From the NCBI RefSeq assembly GCF_021117275.1, contig NZ_CP088245.1, positions 719,501-783,500 of the forward strand: a DNA stretch of 64,000 nt, read 5' to 3'. The position numbers and the translations under genes were made by a program. Origin of the DNA: Metabacillus sp. B2-18 (GTDB lineage Bacteria; Bacillota; Bacilli; Bacillales; Bacillaceae). The notes under the pieces were generated by a model that saw only the letters and a program-made list of their open reading frames with translations, had not been told where the DNA came from and searched no databases. Positions 23,395 through 32,293 of the stretch are shown here, piece after piece (the stretch's first letter is position 1; each line of letters begins with the position of its first letter).

Positions 23395-24141
23395 ATGACG
23401 CTTCTAAAGGTTGAACATTTAACAGGCGGGTATACTAGAAAACCGGTCTTAAAGGATATTTCATTTGAGGTGGAAAAAGGTAATATTGTTGGCCTCATCG
23501 GTCTAAATGGTGCCGGTAAAAGTACAACAATCAAACATATTATTGGCACAATGGAGGCTCATAAAGGACAAGTCTCCATTAACGGAAATACATTTGCTTT
23601 AGATTCTGCAGCCTATCGTTCACAATTTAGCTTTATACCAGAAACACCGATTTTATATGATGAGTTAACACTATATGAACATTTAGAGCTAACAGCGATG
23701 GCATATGGAATTGATAAGGACACTTTCGAAAAACGACTTCAGCCCTTATTAAAGGAATTTCGGATGGAAAAGAGGTTAAAGTGGTTTCCAGCTCACTTCT
23801 CAAAGGGTATGAAGCAAAAGGTCATGATAATGTGTGCCTTCTTAGTTGAACCTGAGCTTTATATTATTGATGAGCCTTTTGTTGGATTAGACCCATTAGC
23901 TATAAATTCATTATTGGAAATGATGGATCAAGCGAAAAAACAAGGCTCAGGTATTCTTATGTCAACACACATACTAGCAACAGCGGAAAGATATTGTGAT
24001 TCTTTTATTATTTTACATAACGGAGAAGTTCGCGCAAAAGGAACATTACTTCAATTAAGGGAACAGTTTGGGATGAGAGACGCGACTTTAGATGATCTTT
24101 ATATTCAGTTAACAAAGGAAGATCAAGATGAAGAGCGTTAA
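23395..24141 (+). CDS. ecsA: EcsA, ABC transporter ATPase
   Basis: 248 residues from ATG 23395, which agrees with relatives (MTLLKVEHLTGGYTRKPVL); an in-frame GTG at 23389 is closer to GGAG and cannot be excluded. Walker A is GLNGAGKST, the signature region is HFSKGMKQKVM, Walker B is LYIIDEPFVGLDP and the H-loop is MSTHIL. The text is very close to B. subtilis EcsA. The Ecs transporter affects regulated intramembrane proteolysis through RasP, protein secretion, competence and sporulation; the substrate is not settled. It overlaps ecsB by 14 bases. Confidence 0.95.
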   Translation: MTLLKVEHLTGGYTRKPVLKDISFEVEKGNIVGLIGLNGAGKSTTIKHIIGTMEAHKGQVSINGNTFALDSAAYRSQFSFIPETPILYDELTLYEHLELTAMAYGIDKDTFEKRLQPLLKEFRMEKRLKWFPAHFSKGMKQKVMIMCAFLVEPELYIIDEPFVGLDPLAINSLLEMMDQAKKQGSGILMSTHILATAERYCDSFIILHNGEVRAKGTLLQLREQFGMRDATLDDLYIQLTKEDQDEER

Positions 24142-25354
24142 TGAGATATGGCAAACACGAGTAAATCAACATATAAATGAAACTAGAATGTACTTGAAGT
24201 ATATGTTAAATGACCACCTTCTTTTTGTTTTTATTTTTTTAGGAGCAGGTGGAGCTTTAACTTATCAAAGATGGCTTGAAACATTATCTCCTGATTTTCC
24301 AGCTATCGTAATTATGACATTCACCTTTGCGTTTATCGTCATAACGTCAAGTGTTCGAACATTGTTGAAAGAAGCTGACATTGTTTTTTTACTACCGATG
24401 GAATTTAAACTAAGAGGTTATTTTCAAAAAGCTTTTAGATACAGTTTTATGACACAAAGCTTTCTCGTTATTGTTCCTTTAATATTATTTACACCCTTGT
24501 ATTTTAAGGTAACAGATGCAAACGGAAGGACCTTACTTATTTGCTTGGGACTCTTACTACTCGTCAAGTTTTGGAATTTAAGGGTAAGCTGGGCGATGAG
24601 TTTTTATACAGAAGCTTCAGCAAAATGGAGTGATCTGATTGTTCGATTTGTATTAAATGTATCTGTTATTTATTTTATTCTCTCTCAGGATTACCTTTTC
24701 TTAATTGTTCTGTTTGTTATTATGACAGGGTATGTTTTATATTTTTCAAACAATGTGAAACAAAAGGCATTAAAATGGGAGCAGCTTATTAAAAGAGAAG
24801 AAGGAAAGAAGCAATCTTTTTATAAGCTTGCAAACTTATTTACAGATGTGCCTAAGCTTAAGAAACAGGCTAAGCGTCGGGCTTATCTTGATTGGATGGT
24901 CAAGCAAGTAAAGTATCATCAGGAAAATGTATATGAGTATTTGTATGTGCGTGCATTAATTCGATCAGGCGATTATTTGGGCATTATTGTTCGGCTAACA
25001 ATCATCGGAAGCATTATCTTGTCATTCTTAAATGAACAGTTAACAGGCTACATCGTTGTATCAATTCTATTTATTTTTTTAACCGGCATTCAGATCATGA
25101 GTTTATATAAACACTTTGAATTATTAGAGCTGACTAACTTATATCCGCATGCTGAAAAGAAAAGATTATCAAGCTTCTTAAAAATAATGTTTACAATATT
25201 TTTGGTTCAAACAGTGATTTATTCACTCATCACATTCCTTTTTGCAACTGTTTCTATTTTTGTCGGAACCCTTATTGCAACAGCTTTATTTTCCTATCTT
25301 TTTGTTTTTATTTATATGAAAAATAGAATAAAGAAAAATGAAAAGGATGTTTAG
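24128..25354 (+). CDS. ecsB: EcsB, ABC transporter membrane subunit
   Basis: 408 residues, the EcsB length. It starts inside the ecsA end (translational coupling) with GGAAGATCAAG before the ATG. It has about eight membrane spans: a pair near 30-80, a group at 110-205, a long basic cytoplasmic loop at about 210-280 (KQKALKWEQLIKREEGKK), then spans from 285 to 400. The family pairs with EcsA to form the transporter. Confidence 0.92.
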   Translation: MKSVNEIWQTRVNQHINETRMYLKYMLNDHLLFVFIFLGAGGALTYQRWLETLSPDFPAIVIMTFTFAFIVITSSVRTLLKEADIVFLLPMEFKLRGYFQKAFRYSFMTQSFLVIVPLILFTPLYFKVTDANGRTLLICLGLLLLVKFWNLRVSWAMSFYTEASAKWSDLIVRFVLNVSVIYFILSQDYLFLIVLFVIMTGYVLYFSNNVKQKALKWEQLIKREEGKKQSFYKLANLFTDVPKLKKQAKRRAYLDWMVKQVKYHQENVYEYLYVRALIRSGDYLGIIVRLTIIGSIILSFLNEQLTGYIVVSILFIFLTGIQIMSLYKHFELLELTNLYPHAEKKRLSSFLKIMFTIFLVQTVIYSLITFLFATVSIFVGTLIATALFSYLFVFIYMKNRIKKNEKDV

Positions 25355-25356
25355 GT

Positions 25357-26058
25357 ATGAGCTACGAATTACAAGCTGCTGAAGAAGCGAAAATGTGGAA
25401 ACAGAAGCTATTGAGAAAAGCATCGTTTTGGGAGCGTTCATCTAAGAAAGCACAAAACAAAATGAACGGAATGATTCCAGAAAAAGTACACCATACTGTT
25501 ACCGAGAGTATTAAAAAGATGGTCGAGGCAACATTACTAGGATCTAATATCACAACATTTCCTAAAAATGTTGAGGACCTAACATTTGAGCAACGAGAAA
25601 ACTTGGTGAGAAAATCAATTGGAATGTATAAAAAAACAGCTGCAATTGAAGGGGCTTCAACGGGAGCAGGTGGTCTTCTTTTAGGCTTAGCAGATTTTCC
25701 GTTATTTCTTAGTATTAAAATGAAGTTTCTTTTTGAAGTTGCAAACCATTACGGATACAGTACGAAGGAATATGAGGAAAGATTATTTTTGCTTTATGTG
25801 TTTCAACTAGCCTTCTCTAGTGAAACACATAAAGAAGACACTCTTGCAATCATTGAAAATTGGGAAACAAAAAAAGTAGAAATCAAAGACTTAGATTGGC
25901 GTATCTTTCAACAAGAATATCGAGACTATATAGATCTTGTAAAACTAATGCAAATACTTCCAGGAATCGGCGCTGTTGTTGGTGGTGTAGCCAATTATCA
26001 TCTCGTACAACAGCTTGGGGAATGTGCAATGAATAGTTATCGGTTGAGGGTGTTTTGA
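25357..26058 (+). CDS. ecsC: EcsC-family protein
   Basis: 233 residues, two bases after the ecsB stop, so cotranscribed. The EcsC domain is seen in AAIEGASTGAGGLLLGLADFPLFLSIKMKFLFEVANHYG and near the end ILPGIGAVVGGVANYHLVQQLGECAMNSYRLR, which hold two glycine-rich hydrophobic helices. EcsC is not needed for transport in B. subtilis and its role is unknown. Confidence 0.92.
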   Translation: MSYELQAAEEAKMWKQKLLRKASFWERSSKKAQNKMNGMIPEKVHHTVTESIKKMVEATLLGSNITTFPKNVEDLTFEQRENLVRKSIGMYKKTAAIEGASTGAGGLLLGLADFPLFLSIKMKFLFEVANHYGYSTKEYEERLFLLYVFQLAFSSETHKEDTLAIIENWETKKVEIKDLDWRIFQQEYRDYIDLVKLMQILPGIGAVVGGVANYHLVQQLGECAMNSYRLRVF

Positions 26059-26110
26059 GTGCCTGTCACTTCCCGAAGGTTGTCGAATGAATACAATAGT
26101 ATACACAACA

Positions 26111-26143
26111 AAGGCAGGGCTAACACAGCTCCTGCCTTTTTAT
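26111..26143. terminator. Bidirectional terminator between ecsC and yhaA
   Basis: AAAGGCAGG and CCTGCCTTT pair around a loop of about 11 bases, with a T run on the plus strand and A residues on the other side. Confidence 0.8.
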
Positions 26144-26145
26144 TG

Positions 26146-27354
26146 TTATCCTTGTTCTATAGCGGATGGATTTTTGACGTGATCAATTTGGTATTGAATA
26201 GCAGCTTTACAAAGTGTTTTAGCAGCAATAAGTAGAGCTTTCTCATCAATATCAAATTTGGGATGGTGATGAGGATATACATTTTCCGCGTTCACAGGCT
26301 TTGCTCCAGTAAAGAAAAAAGTTCCTTTCATATTTTGTAGATAATAGGAAAAATCTTCCCCACCCATTTGAAGTGGGCTTTCCTCAACTTCATAAACACC
26401 TGGCACGCTTGGTGCAATTTGTTTTAAAAACTCTGTTTCTTCCTCATGATTAACAACCGCTGGGTATCCTCTAAAATATTCATACTCATAATCTGCATCG
26501 CTCATAAGACAAGTTCCTTTTACAACCTTTTCAATTTCACGTTCAATTTGTGTACGAACATCTTCATCAAAGGTCCTGGCTGTGCCAATAAGCTTTGCTG
26601 AATTTGCAATAATGTTAAAGGCATTTTCTGCAACAAATGAACCAACTGTTACTACAGCCGATTGAATTGGATCTACTCTGCGGCTGACAATTTGTTGTAA
26701 ACTTGTTACCACTTGAGATCCTATTAAGATTGCATCCTTTGTTTTATGAGGTTGTGCACCATGTCCGCCTTTTCCACGAATAGTAATTTCAAAGCGGTCT
26801 GCAGCAGCCATTAAGGGACCAACACGATACTGAATTGTACCGACAGGTTCAGTAGCCCATAAATGTGTACCAAAGATTACATCAACACCGTCTAAGCAGC
26901 CGTTTTGAATCATGGATCTCGCTCCACCTGGTGCGTATTCTTCTGCATGTTGGTGAATTAGGACAATATTTCCGTTAAGCTGATGTCGATTTTCATGAAG
27001 GGTTTTTGCTAACACAAGTAATGTTGCTGTGTGCCCATCATGTCCACATGCGTGCATCACGCCAGGAACAGTTGATTTGTATTCAACATCTTTTTCATCT
27101 TGAATGGGCAGGGCATCAAAATCGGCTCTTAGCGCAACAGTAGGACCTGGGAGATCACCTTTAATTGTTGCAACAACCCCGTTACCACCAACATTCCCAC
27201 GTACGTTTACACCAAGTTTTTTATAATAATTTAAAATATATGCAGATGTTTTTTCTTCTTTAAAAGAAAGCTCTGGATGCATATGTAAATATCTGCGAAT
27301 GGTAACCATTTCTGAAAAATAACTGTCTAGAGTAGACCAGAGATAATCAAGCAT
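26146..27354 (-). CDS. yhaA: M20-family amidohydrolase (YhaA-like)
   Basis: 402 residues on the minus strand with AGGGGGA before ATG 27354. Metal-binding motifs of the M20D group are present: MHACGHDGHTATLL, HQHAEEYAPGGA and the late HHPKFDIDEKAL. The dimerisation domain (RGKGGHGAQPHKTKDAI) is also intact. Such enzymes remove acyl groups from N-acyl amino acids or related amides using zinc. B. subtilis yhaA occupies the same place after ecsC. The true substrate is not known. Confidence 0.9.
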   Translation of the reverse strand: MLDYLWSTLDSYFSEMVTIRRYLHMHPELSFKEEKTSAYILNYYKKLGVNVRGNVGGNGVVATIKGDLPGPTVALRADFDALPIQDEKDVEYKSTVPGVMHACGHDGHTATLLVLAKTLHENRHQLNGNIVLIHQHAEEYAPGGARSMIQNGCLDGVDVIFGTHLWATEPVGTIQYRVGPLMAAADRFEITIRGKGGHGAQPHKTKDAILIGSQVVTSLQQIVSRRVDPIQSAVVTVGSFVAENAFNIIANSAKLIGTARTFDEDVRTQIEREIEKVVKGTCLMSDADYEYEYFRGYPAVVNHEEETEFLKQIAPSVPGVYEVEESPLQMGGEDFSYYLQNMKGTFFFTGAKPVNAENVYPHHHPKFDIDEKALLIAAKTLCKAAIQYQIDHVKNPSAIEQG

Positions 27355-27532
27355 CGTATTCCCCCTTAATAGAGATTATTAGTATCTATGAGTTTTCTCA
27401 TATAAAAAGCCATGTGAAATCATATGTTTACAAAGTAAAATGTATTAAAATAGATTCGTATTAATATTAGATAGATTGTATTGAAAAATTTTGAAAATTT
27501 CAAGAAAATAATTTGGAGAAGGAGGGATAATC

Positions 27533-28177
27533 GTGAAAACAAAAAATATAGTTATTTTATTAACGATATTATTTATAGGATTAATTACTTTAGTAATGTT
27601 GAATGCTACAAATAAGTTCGAAACGATAATTGGAGAAACGTTATATTCTTTTCATGATCATGGTATAGCCGCAATATTTGAAGCAATAGGCATGCTTGGA
27701 TCAACCACCGGAATTATTGTGTCATTATTTATTTTTATGATTGTATTTGCCGTTGTTGAAAAAGGTTTGATTACTTCATCGCTTCTATTTGTTGCTGTTC
27801 TATTTGGGAATATTATAAATAAAGCATTGAAGGCTGCCATTGGGAGAGAGCGCCCAACATTTCCCCAACATATTGAAGAAGGATATAGCTTTCCTAGTGG
27901 TCATGTAATGGTTGGACTTCTTCTGTTTGGAACAATAACTTATAAACTATTGAAAAAAACAAATGATAAGAAAATGAAACAAATTATTTTAGTTTGTACA
28001 AGTTTAATAGTCCTTGTAATTGGGTTGAGCCGACTGTTGGAAGGAGAGCATTTTTTAACAGATGTAATTGGGGGAATGATTGCTGGTTCTCTTTTGCTAA
28101 TTGGAATTATACATTTAGATTTATATTTACATAAAATAGTCATTACCAGAAAATCAAAAGGCGATATTTCTATTTAA
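27533..28177 (+). CDS. PAP2-family membrane phosphatase
   Basis: 214 residues from GTG 27533, with GGAGGGAT 7 bases upstream. All three parts of the PAP2 phosphatase signature are present: K-x6-RP (KAAIGRERP), PSGH (SFPSGHVMVG) and SR-x5-H-x3-D (SRLLEGEHFLTD). Five or six membrane spans surround them. The family dephosphorylates undecaprenyl pyrophosphate, phosphatidate or phosphatidylglycerophosphate. An undecaprenyl-PP or PGP phosphatase role is plausible but cannot be fixed from sequence. Confidence 0.88.
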   Translation: MKTKNIVILLTILFIGLITLVMLNATNKFETIIGETLYSFHDHGIAAIFEAIGMLGSTTGIIVSLFIFMIVFAVVEKGLITSSLLFVAVLFGNIINKALKAAIGRERPTFPQHIEEGYSFPSGHVMVGLLLFGTITYKLLKKTNDKKMKQIILVCTSLIVLVIGLSRLLEGEHFLTDVIGGMIAGSLLLIGIIHLDLYLHKIVITRKSKGDISI

Positions 28178-28213
28178 AATTCAGTATAATGAATAAATAA
28201 AAAGTAAAATAAG

Positions 28214-28249
28214 AAACCAACTCCAGCGTATTATTGAGTTGGTTTTTTA
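28214..28249. terminator. Bidirectional terminator
   Basis: AAACCAACTC and GAGTTGGTTT pair around a 12-base loop, followed by a T run; shared by the PAP2 gene and the convergent DUF3231 gene. Confidence 0.8.
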
Positions 28250-28251
28250 TT

Positions 28252-28806
28252 TTATTGAACAGGTGAACCAGGCGGGTAATAATAAGGAGGAACTTTAATC
28301 CAACCACGCTTACGCATTAACGTTTTTAATGTTGTTCCAAAAGCTACCCATTCTGTATAGAAATTTAGCCAGAGTAAGCCAACATCATTACGGATAGCAT
28401 CAGCTTGTCCTTTTGCACATGCTTGCATACACAGGACTAACTTAAATGCAATTCCATTTGTAAGTTCATCGTCTGTCAGCTTAACACCTAAAGGAACTTC
28501 CTTTGGGTTTGACTCTGGTTTGGCAGATGTGACATCTGGTAAAGGTACACCTTCTTTTTTCATAAAGCCACTTAACCTTTTTACATGAGATTCACACAAT
28601 TTGACCGCATCAACAAGTATTTCTCTTACCTCATCATCTGAGGTAGTGTTTAATCCAACTTCTTCATAACGAATAAACTCTTCTAGCATCGTTAAATACT
28701 TCCAAAGGTCACCAACCTCAATGACATGTAGAGGAGAGTGAGGTTCGTCTATTTTATCAATCGTTGTTTTTAATGTATTCCATACAGCTTCAAATGGATT
28801 AGGCAA
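28252..28806 (-). CDS. DUF3231-family protein
   Basis: 184 residues from TTG 28806 (AGGAGGTG about 6 bases upstream); a GTG at 28815 lies inside the ribosome site. The protein is helical: NPFEAVWNTLKTTID, LWKYLTMLEEFIRYEEVGLNTT, then LGVKLTDDELTNGIAFKLVLCMQACAKGQADAIRNDVGLLWLNFYTEWVAFG and a proline/tyrosine-rich end (VPPYYYPPGSP). DUF3231 proteins are common in spore formers and are often two-domain; this one has a single unit. The ferritin-like helix pattern and PPYYYPPG tail recall coat-associated proteins, but the function is unknown. Confidence 0.75.
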   Translation of the reverse strand: MPNPFEAVWNTLKTTIDKIDEPHSPLHVIEVGDLWKYLTMLEEFIRYEEVGLNTTSDDEVREILVDAVKLCESHVKRLSGFMKKEGVPLPDVTSAKPESNPKEVPLGVKLTDDELTNGIAFKLVLCMQACAKGQADAIRNDVGLLWLNFYTEWVAFGTTLKTLMRKRGWIKVPPYYYPPGSPVQ

Positions 28807-28971
28807 CTTCTTCACCTCCTATTGTTTTTTAGTATGACTTTATAATTTACAAAAGATGTAAAAGAATTTGATTTTTTAATAGTTTCTTTTCTACGGTAGT
28901 TATTTAAAGGGATAAACTTATTGCATCTAGAATATTAGATAGACAGAACTAAAAACGAGGGGAGAAAGATA

Positions 28972-29955
28972 ATGAAGTATAAAACACTAGGGAAAAGTGG
29001 CTTATTAGTTTCTGAGTTATGCTTAGGCGCCATGACATTTGGAAAAGAAGTAACAGAAGAGGATTCTATTCGTATGATTCACAACTTTCTTGATCAGGGT
29101 GGTAACTTTATTGATACTGCAGATGTTTATGTTGGTGGGGAATCAGAAAAAATAGTTGGTCATGCCATTAAAGAACGCCGTTCGGAGGTTGTCTTAGCTA
29201 CAAAAGTTAGAATGAGGGTTGGTCCACATCCTAATGACTTTGGATATTCAAGACGTAGAATTCTTGAAGGTGTAGATCAAAGTTTAAAAAGGTTGAATAC
29301 GGACTATATTGATCTTTATCAACTTCATGTTTGGGATAACCTAACACCAATTGAAGAAACAATTCGAACATTGGATGACCTTGTTAGTTCTGGCAAGGTG
29401 AGATACATAGGCTGTTCAAACTTTCTTGCATGGCAAATGATGAAAGCTTTATCATATAGTGATTTTCATAATATGGTCAGATTCATTTCCATTCAGCCAC
29501 AGTATAGTTTGATTAACCGGGAAATGGACCGTGAAATCTTACCTCTTTGCAGAGAGGAAAATGTTGGGGTAATTCCTTGGGCACCGATTGGTGGAGGATT
29601 TTTAACAGGCAAATATAAACAAGGAGAGTCTCCTACAACCGGCAGGCTCTCTAAAGGTGTGGGTGAGTCTAGCTGGGAGAACCGAGATAATGACAAGAAC
29701 TTTAAGATTTTACAAACAGTCGAAGAGATCGCTCAAGCAGTTGATAAAACACCTGCACAGGTTTCCCTAAAGTGGCTTTTACAAAAAGAAGAAATCACAT
29801 CACCTATTTTTGGTGCCAGCAGCCTGGAGCAGTTTAATGAAAATATGGGAAGTGTTGATTGGGAGTTAACAGCTGGACAATGGAATCAACTAGATGAGGT
29901 AAGCAAGATTCCTAGCGAATATCCGACAAGATTTCTTGAGAAATTCCAAAGATAA
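28972..29955 (+). CDS. Aldo/keto reductase family oxidoreductase
   Basis: 327 residues. The catalytic tetrad is visible: Asp and Tyr in NFIDTADVYVGG, Lys in VVLATKVRM and His in DLYQLHVWDN. The TIM-barrel end IFGASSLEQFNENM holds the NADPH phosphate-binding segment. The closest group is the YrpG/AKR11-13 type general-stress reductases. The substrate is unknown. A gap of about 165 bases separates it from the divergent DUF3231 gene, and a strong terminator follows. Confidence 0.9.
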   Translation: MKYKTLGKSGLLVSELCLGAMTFGKEVTEEDSIRMIHNFLDQGGNFIDTADVYVGGESEKIVGHAIKERRSEVVLATKVRMRVGPHPNDFGYSRRRILEGVDQSLKRLNTDYIDLYQLHVWDNLTPIEETIRTLDDLVSSGKVRYIGCSNFLAWQMMKALSYSDFHNMVRFISIQPQYSLINREMDREILPLCREENVGVIPWAPIGGGFLTGKYKQGESPTTGRLSKGVGESSWENRDNDKNFKILQTVEEIAQAVDKTPAQVSLKWLLQKEEITSPIFGASSLEQFNENMGSVDWELTAGQWNQLDEVSKIPSEYPTRFLEKFQR

Positions 29956-29959
29956 CAAG

Positions 29960-29998
29960 AAAGATCCTGTTAAACAGTTTTGTTTACAGGATCTTTTC
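29960..29998. terminator. Terminator after the aldo/keto reductase gene
   Basis: AAGATCCTGTTAAAC and GTTTACAGGATCTT pair with one bulge, followed by TTTCTATTTTTT. It may also serve the convergent permease gene. Confidence 0.8.
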
Positions 29999-30021
29999 TA
30001 TTTTTTACTAAAGTCTTTAAT

Positions 30022-31407
30022 CTACAATAAAAACATAGCTACAATAGTCGTTGCGACTAAACCAATCGAAACAGGAAGAAGATTTCTTCGAGCTAATTCA
30101 AACGGATCCACTCCACAAATCGCCGCTGCTGGAATGAGGGCCCATGGAATAATGGTTCCTCCTCCAACCCAAATAGCTGTTACTTGACCTAATGCTGTTA
30201 ATGTAGCAGTACTAACTCCGATTGCCGTTGAAAAAAGTTGTGCAATTGAACCAGCGAGAGAAATACCTGAAAAGCCTGAACCATCAAGTCCTGTTAATAT
30301 TCCTACACCTGTTAGCGTGACAGCTCCAACTTCCGGTGTTAAAGGAACAATATTTGCTAGAGCAACACCTAAATCATTGACGATTCCTTCTGAAGTCTCT
30401 GGAAGATAATTACCGACAATGTCGTAATATCCCGCATCACCCAAGTAAAAGAATGCAGCAATTGGAATAACTGGCCCAAACACTTTAAATCCAAATTGAA
30501 AGCCTTCTATTAAATAATTTGTTGACTCCTCAAGTCCCCTTTTTTTATGAGCTAAACAGGTTGTGAGAATTAAAATAAGTAAGGCTGTGCCACCGATTAA
30601 TGCTGTAGCATCTCCACCTTGTAGATTTAATGTAATCATTAAAATAACATCAATTACAAAAATGATTGGGATCATAATGGCAAGCCATTTTTTTGTTGTT
30701 GTTGATAACAAGCTGTGATCTGTTTCTTCAGTAGGAGATGATGTTGAAACGGTTGGAAAATCTTTACCTAGTCTTATGTCTCTTTTTAAAAGAAAAAAAG
30801 CAGAGATTGTCGTTACAAGTCCCATTGTAATAACAAGTGGGATACTTGCTTCAATCACATCTCCAACTGGAATTCCGGCTGCTTCAGCGGTAAGCTTAGG
30901 AGCTGCCTGAATAATAAAGTCCCCAGAAAGAGCAATTCCATGACCGAACAAATTTATTGCTATTGCCACACCGAGTGCGGGTAATCCGGCCCGAATGGCC
31001 ACTGGTAACAATACAGCACCTATTAATGCAACTGCTGGTGAAGGCCAAAAGAAAAAGGAAATGATCATCATTAAAATTCCAATTGTCCAAAAGGCAGTTG
31101 TTGGATTTTTAATGATTTTTGAGAATGGTAAGATCATAACTTCATTAATGCCTGAAATGGTCAAAATCTTACTCATTGCGACAATAATTGAAATAACGAG
31201 TATTGTCGGTAACAGTTGTGTGATAGCAAAGGTAAAGCTATTAAATAGACTTGTTATCGAATCACTAACAGAAAGTGTTGAAAAAGCAGCTAATGAGAGT
31301 ATACCTACTATACAAACAATTGTTGTATCACGTCGGAAAAGCATAAAGCCGATAATCCCAACTATAAACAGTAGATAAACCCAGTGAATGAGTGTTGTTT
31401 CTACCAA
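30022..31407 (-). CDS. Polytopic membrane transporter, ion-transporter-like
   Basis: 461 residues from TTG 31407, placed 8 bases after GAGGAGTG; a TTG at 31428 is the longest possible start. About 11-12 hydrophobic spans are present, with a central charged loop near 215-240. Conserved-looking glycine/proline motifs include FWPSPAVALIGAVLLPVA, GHGIALSGDFIIQAAPKL, LTPEVGAVTLTGVGILTGLDGSGFSG and AIWVGGGTIIPW. The repeated re-entrant-like small-residue segments suggest the ion-transporter (DcuC/GntP/NhaC-like) superfamily. I do not recognise the exact family, so the substrate is open. Confidence 0.65.
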   Translation of the reverse strand: MVETTLIHWVYLLFIVGIIGFMLFRRDTTIVCIVGILSLAAFSTLSVSDSITSLFNSFTFAITQLLPTILVISIIVAMSKILTISGINEVMILPFSKIIKNPTTAFWTIGILMMIISFFFWPSPAVALIGAVLLPVAIRAGLPALGVAIAINLFGHGIALSGDFIIQAAPKLTAEAAGIPVGDVIEASIPLVITMGLVTTISAFFLLKRDIRLGKDFPTVSTSSPTEETDHSLLSTTTKKWLAIMIPIIFVIDVILMITLNLQGGDATALIGGTALLILILTTCLAHKKRGLEESTNYLIEGFQFGFKVFGPVIPIAAFFYLGDAGYYDIVGNYLPETSEGIVNDLGVALANIVPLTPEVGAVTLTGVGILTGLDGSGFSGISLAGSIAQLFSTAIGVSTATLTALGQVTAIWVGGGTIIPWALIPAAAICGVDPFELARRNLLPVSIGLVATTIVAMFLL

Positions 31408-31615
31408 ATTATGATCACTCCTCAGCAAAAGCCTAAATGGTTTCTTTACACTTTATGAGGAATAAGGATAAGATGTGAGAGGGAAATCAAGGGATGAGTT
31501 ATATATTTATTTGATTGTAGATGTAGAAATTTAGGATCATCTGTGTAGAAATAAGATGTCATTTCCAAGGAAATATTGTCAAAATGACACAGGAATTGAA
31601 TAAGTTATAGGACAA

Positions 31616-31644
31616 GAGGCTGACCTGCTACTTTGGTCAGCCTC
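31616..31644 (-). terminator. Hairpin after hmoB
   Basis: GAGGCTGACC and GGTCAGCCTC form a perfect 10-bp stem ten bases after the hmoB stop. The T run on the minus strand is poor, so termination efficiency is uncertain. Confidence 0.45.
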
Positions 31645-31653
31645 CTTAAATGT

Positions 31654-32163
31654 TTATTCGTCGTTATTAACAATTGAATAGGTCGTTACATATGAAGGGC
31701 GTGGGAAAATGGATTGTCGGTCAATTCCTTCTTCTGAACCTCTTTTTTTATGTGCGTGCTCGTATGCTTTGGAGTTCTGCCAATTCTTAAAGTGTTTCTC
31801 ACTTTCCCATAATGTTAAGATAATATAAGTATCACTGCTTTTTGGTCGCAACACACGGATAGCGGAGAAGCCTGGCTCATTTTCAATCATCCGGGCTCTT
31901 TCGCTGAACCGTTTTTCAAATAGTGGCCTTCCTTCATCTGAGACAGGAATATTGTTTAAAACAGCAAATGAACCATTTTTAATGTTACCAGTTGAATCTA
32001 ATACCTCATAAGTTTTTGGTTCCTTAAAAATCGTTTCAGCATCTGATTCGTGAAAAAGTACTCCAGTGTCCTGGTTAGCCATGAGTAGAAGGGTATGGTC
32101 GGCGTGGCTTTTTTCTAATTTTGCTAAATAATCAACAGTGCCATATGTGATGTATAGCTTCAA
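31654..32163 (-). CDS. hmoB: HmoB (YhgC), heme-degrading monooxygenase
   Basis: 169 residues from TTG 32163 with GAGGTG 7 bases upstream. The C-terminal half is an antibiotic-biosynthesis-monooxygenase (ABM) fold: RARMIENEPGFSAIRVLRPKSSDTYIILTLWESEKHFKNWQNSKAYEHAHKKR, with the W-x-S-x-x-x-F-x-x-W core and a late His that can bind heme. The N-terminal half is an extra domain, as in HmoB. B. subtilis yhgC lies beside pbpF too. The enzyme opens heme to release iron. The nearby hemE and hemH put heme synthesis and breakdown close together. Confidence 0.85.
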   Translation of the reverse strand: MKLYITYGTVDYLAKLEKSHADHTLLLMANQDTGVLFHESDAETIFKEPKTYEVLDSTGNIKNGSFAVLNNIPVSDEGRPLFEKRFSERARMIENEPGFSAIRVLRPKSSDTYIILTLWESEKHFKNWQNSKAYEHAHKKRGSEEGIDRQSIFPRPSYVTTYSIVNNDE

Positions 32164-32293
32164 TTCGTTTCACCTCAAGTAAAGTTTAATTAGTTATATT
32201 ATATCAACTGTTTTTTATATATTTCCATTTTTAGTGTTTTCAACACATATACCTTCCTATTATTAACAATACTAAGCTAAAAGGGGTGATGAT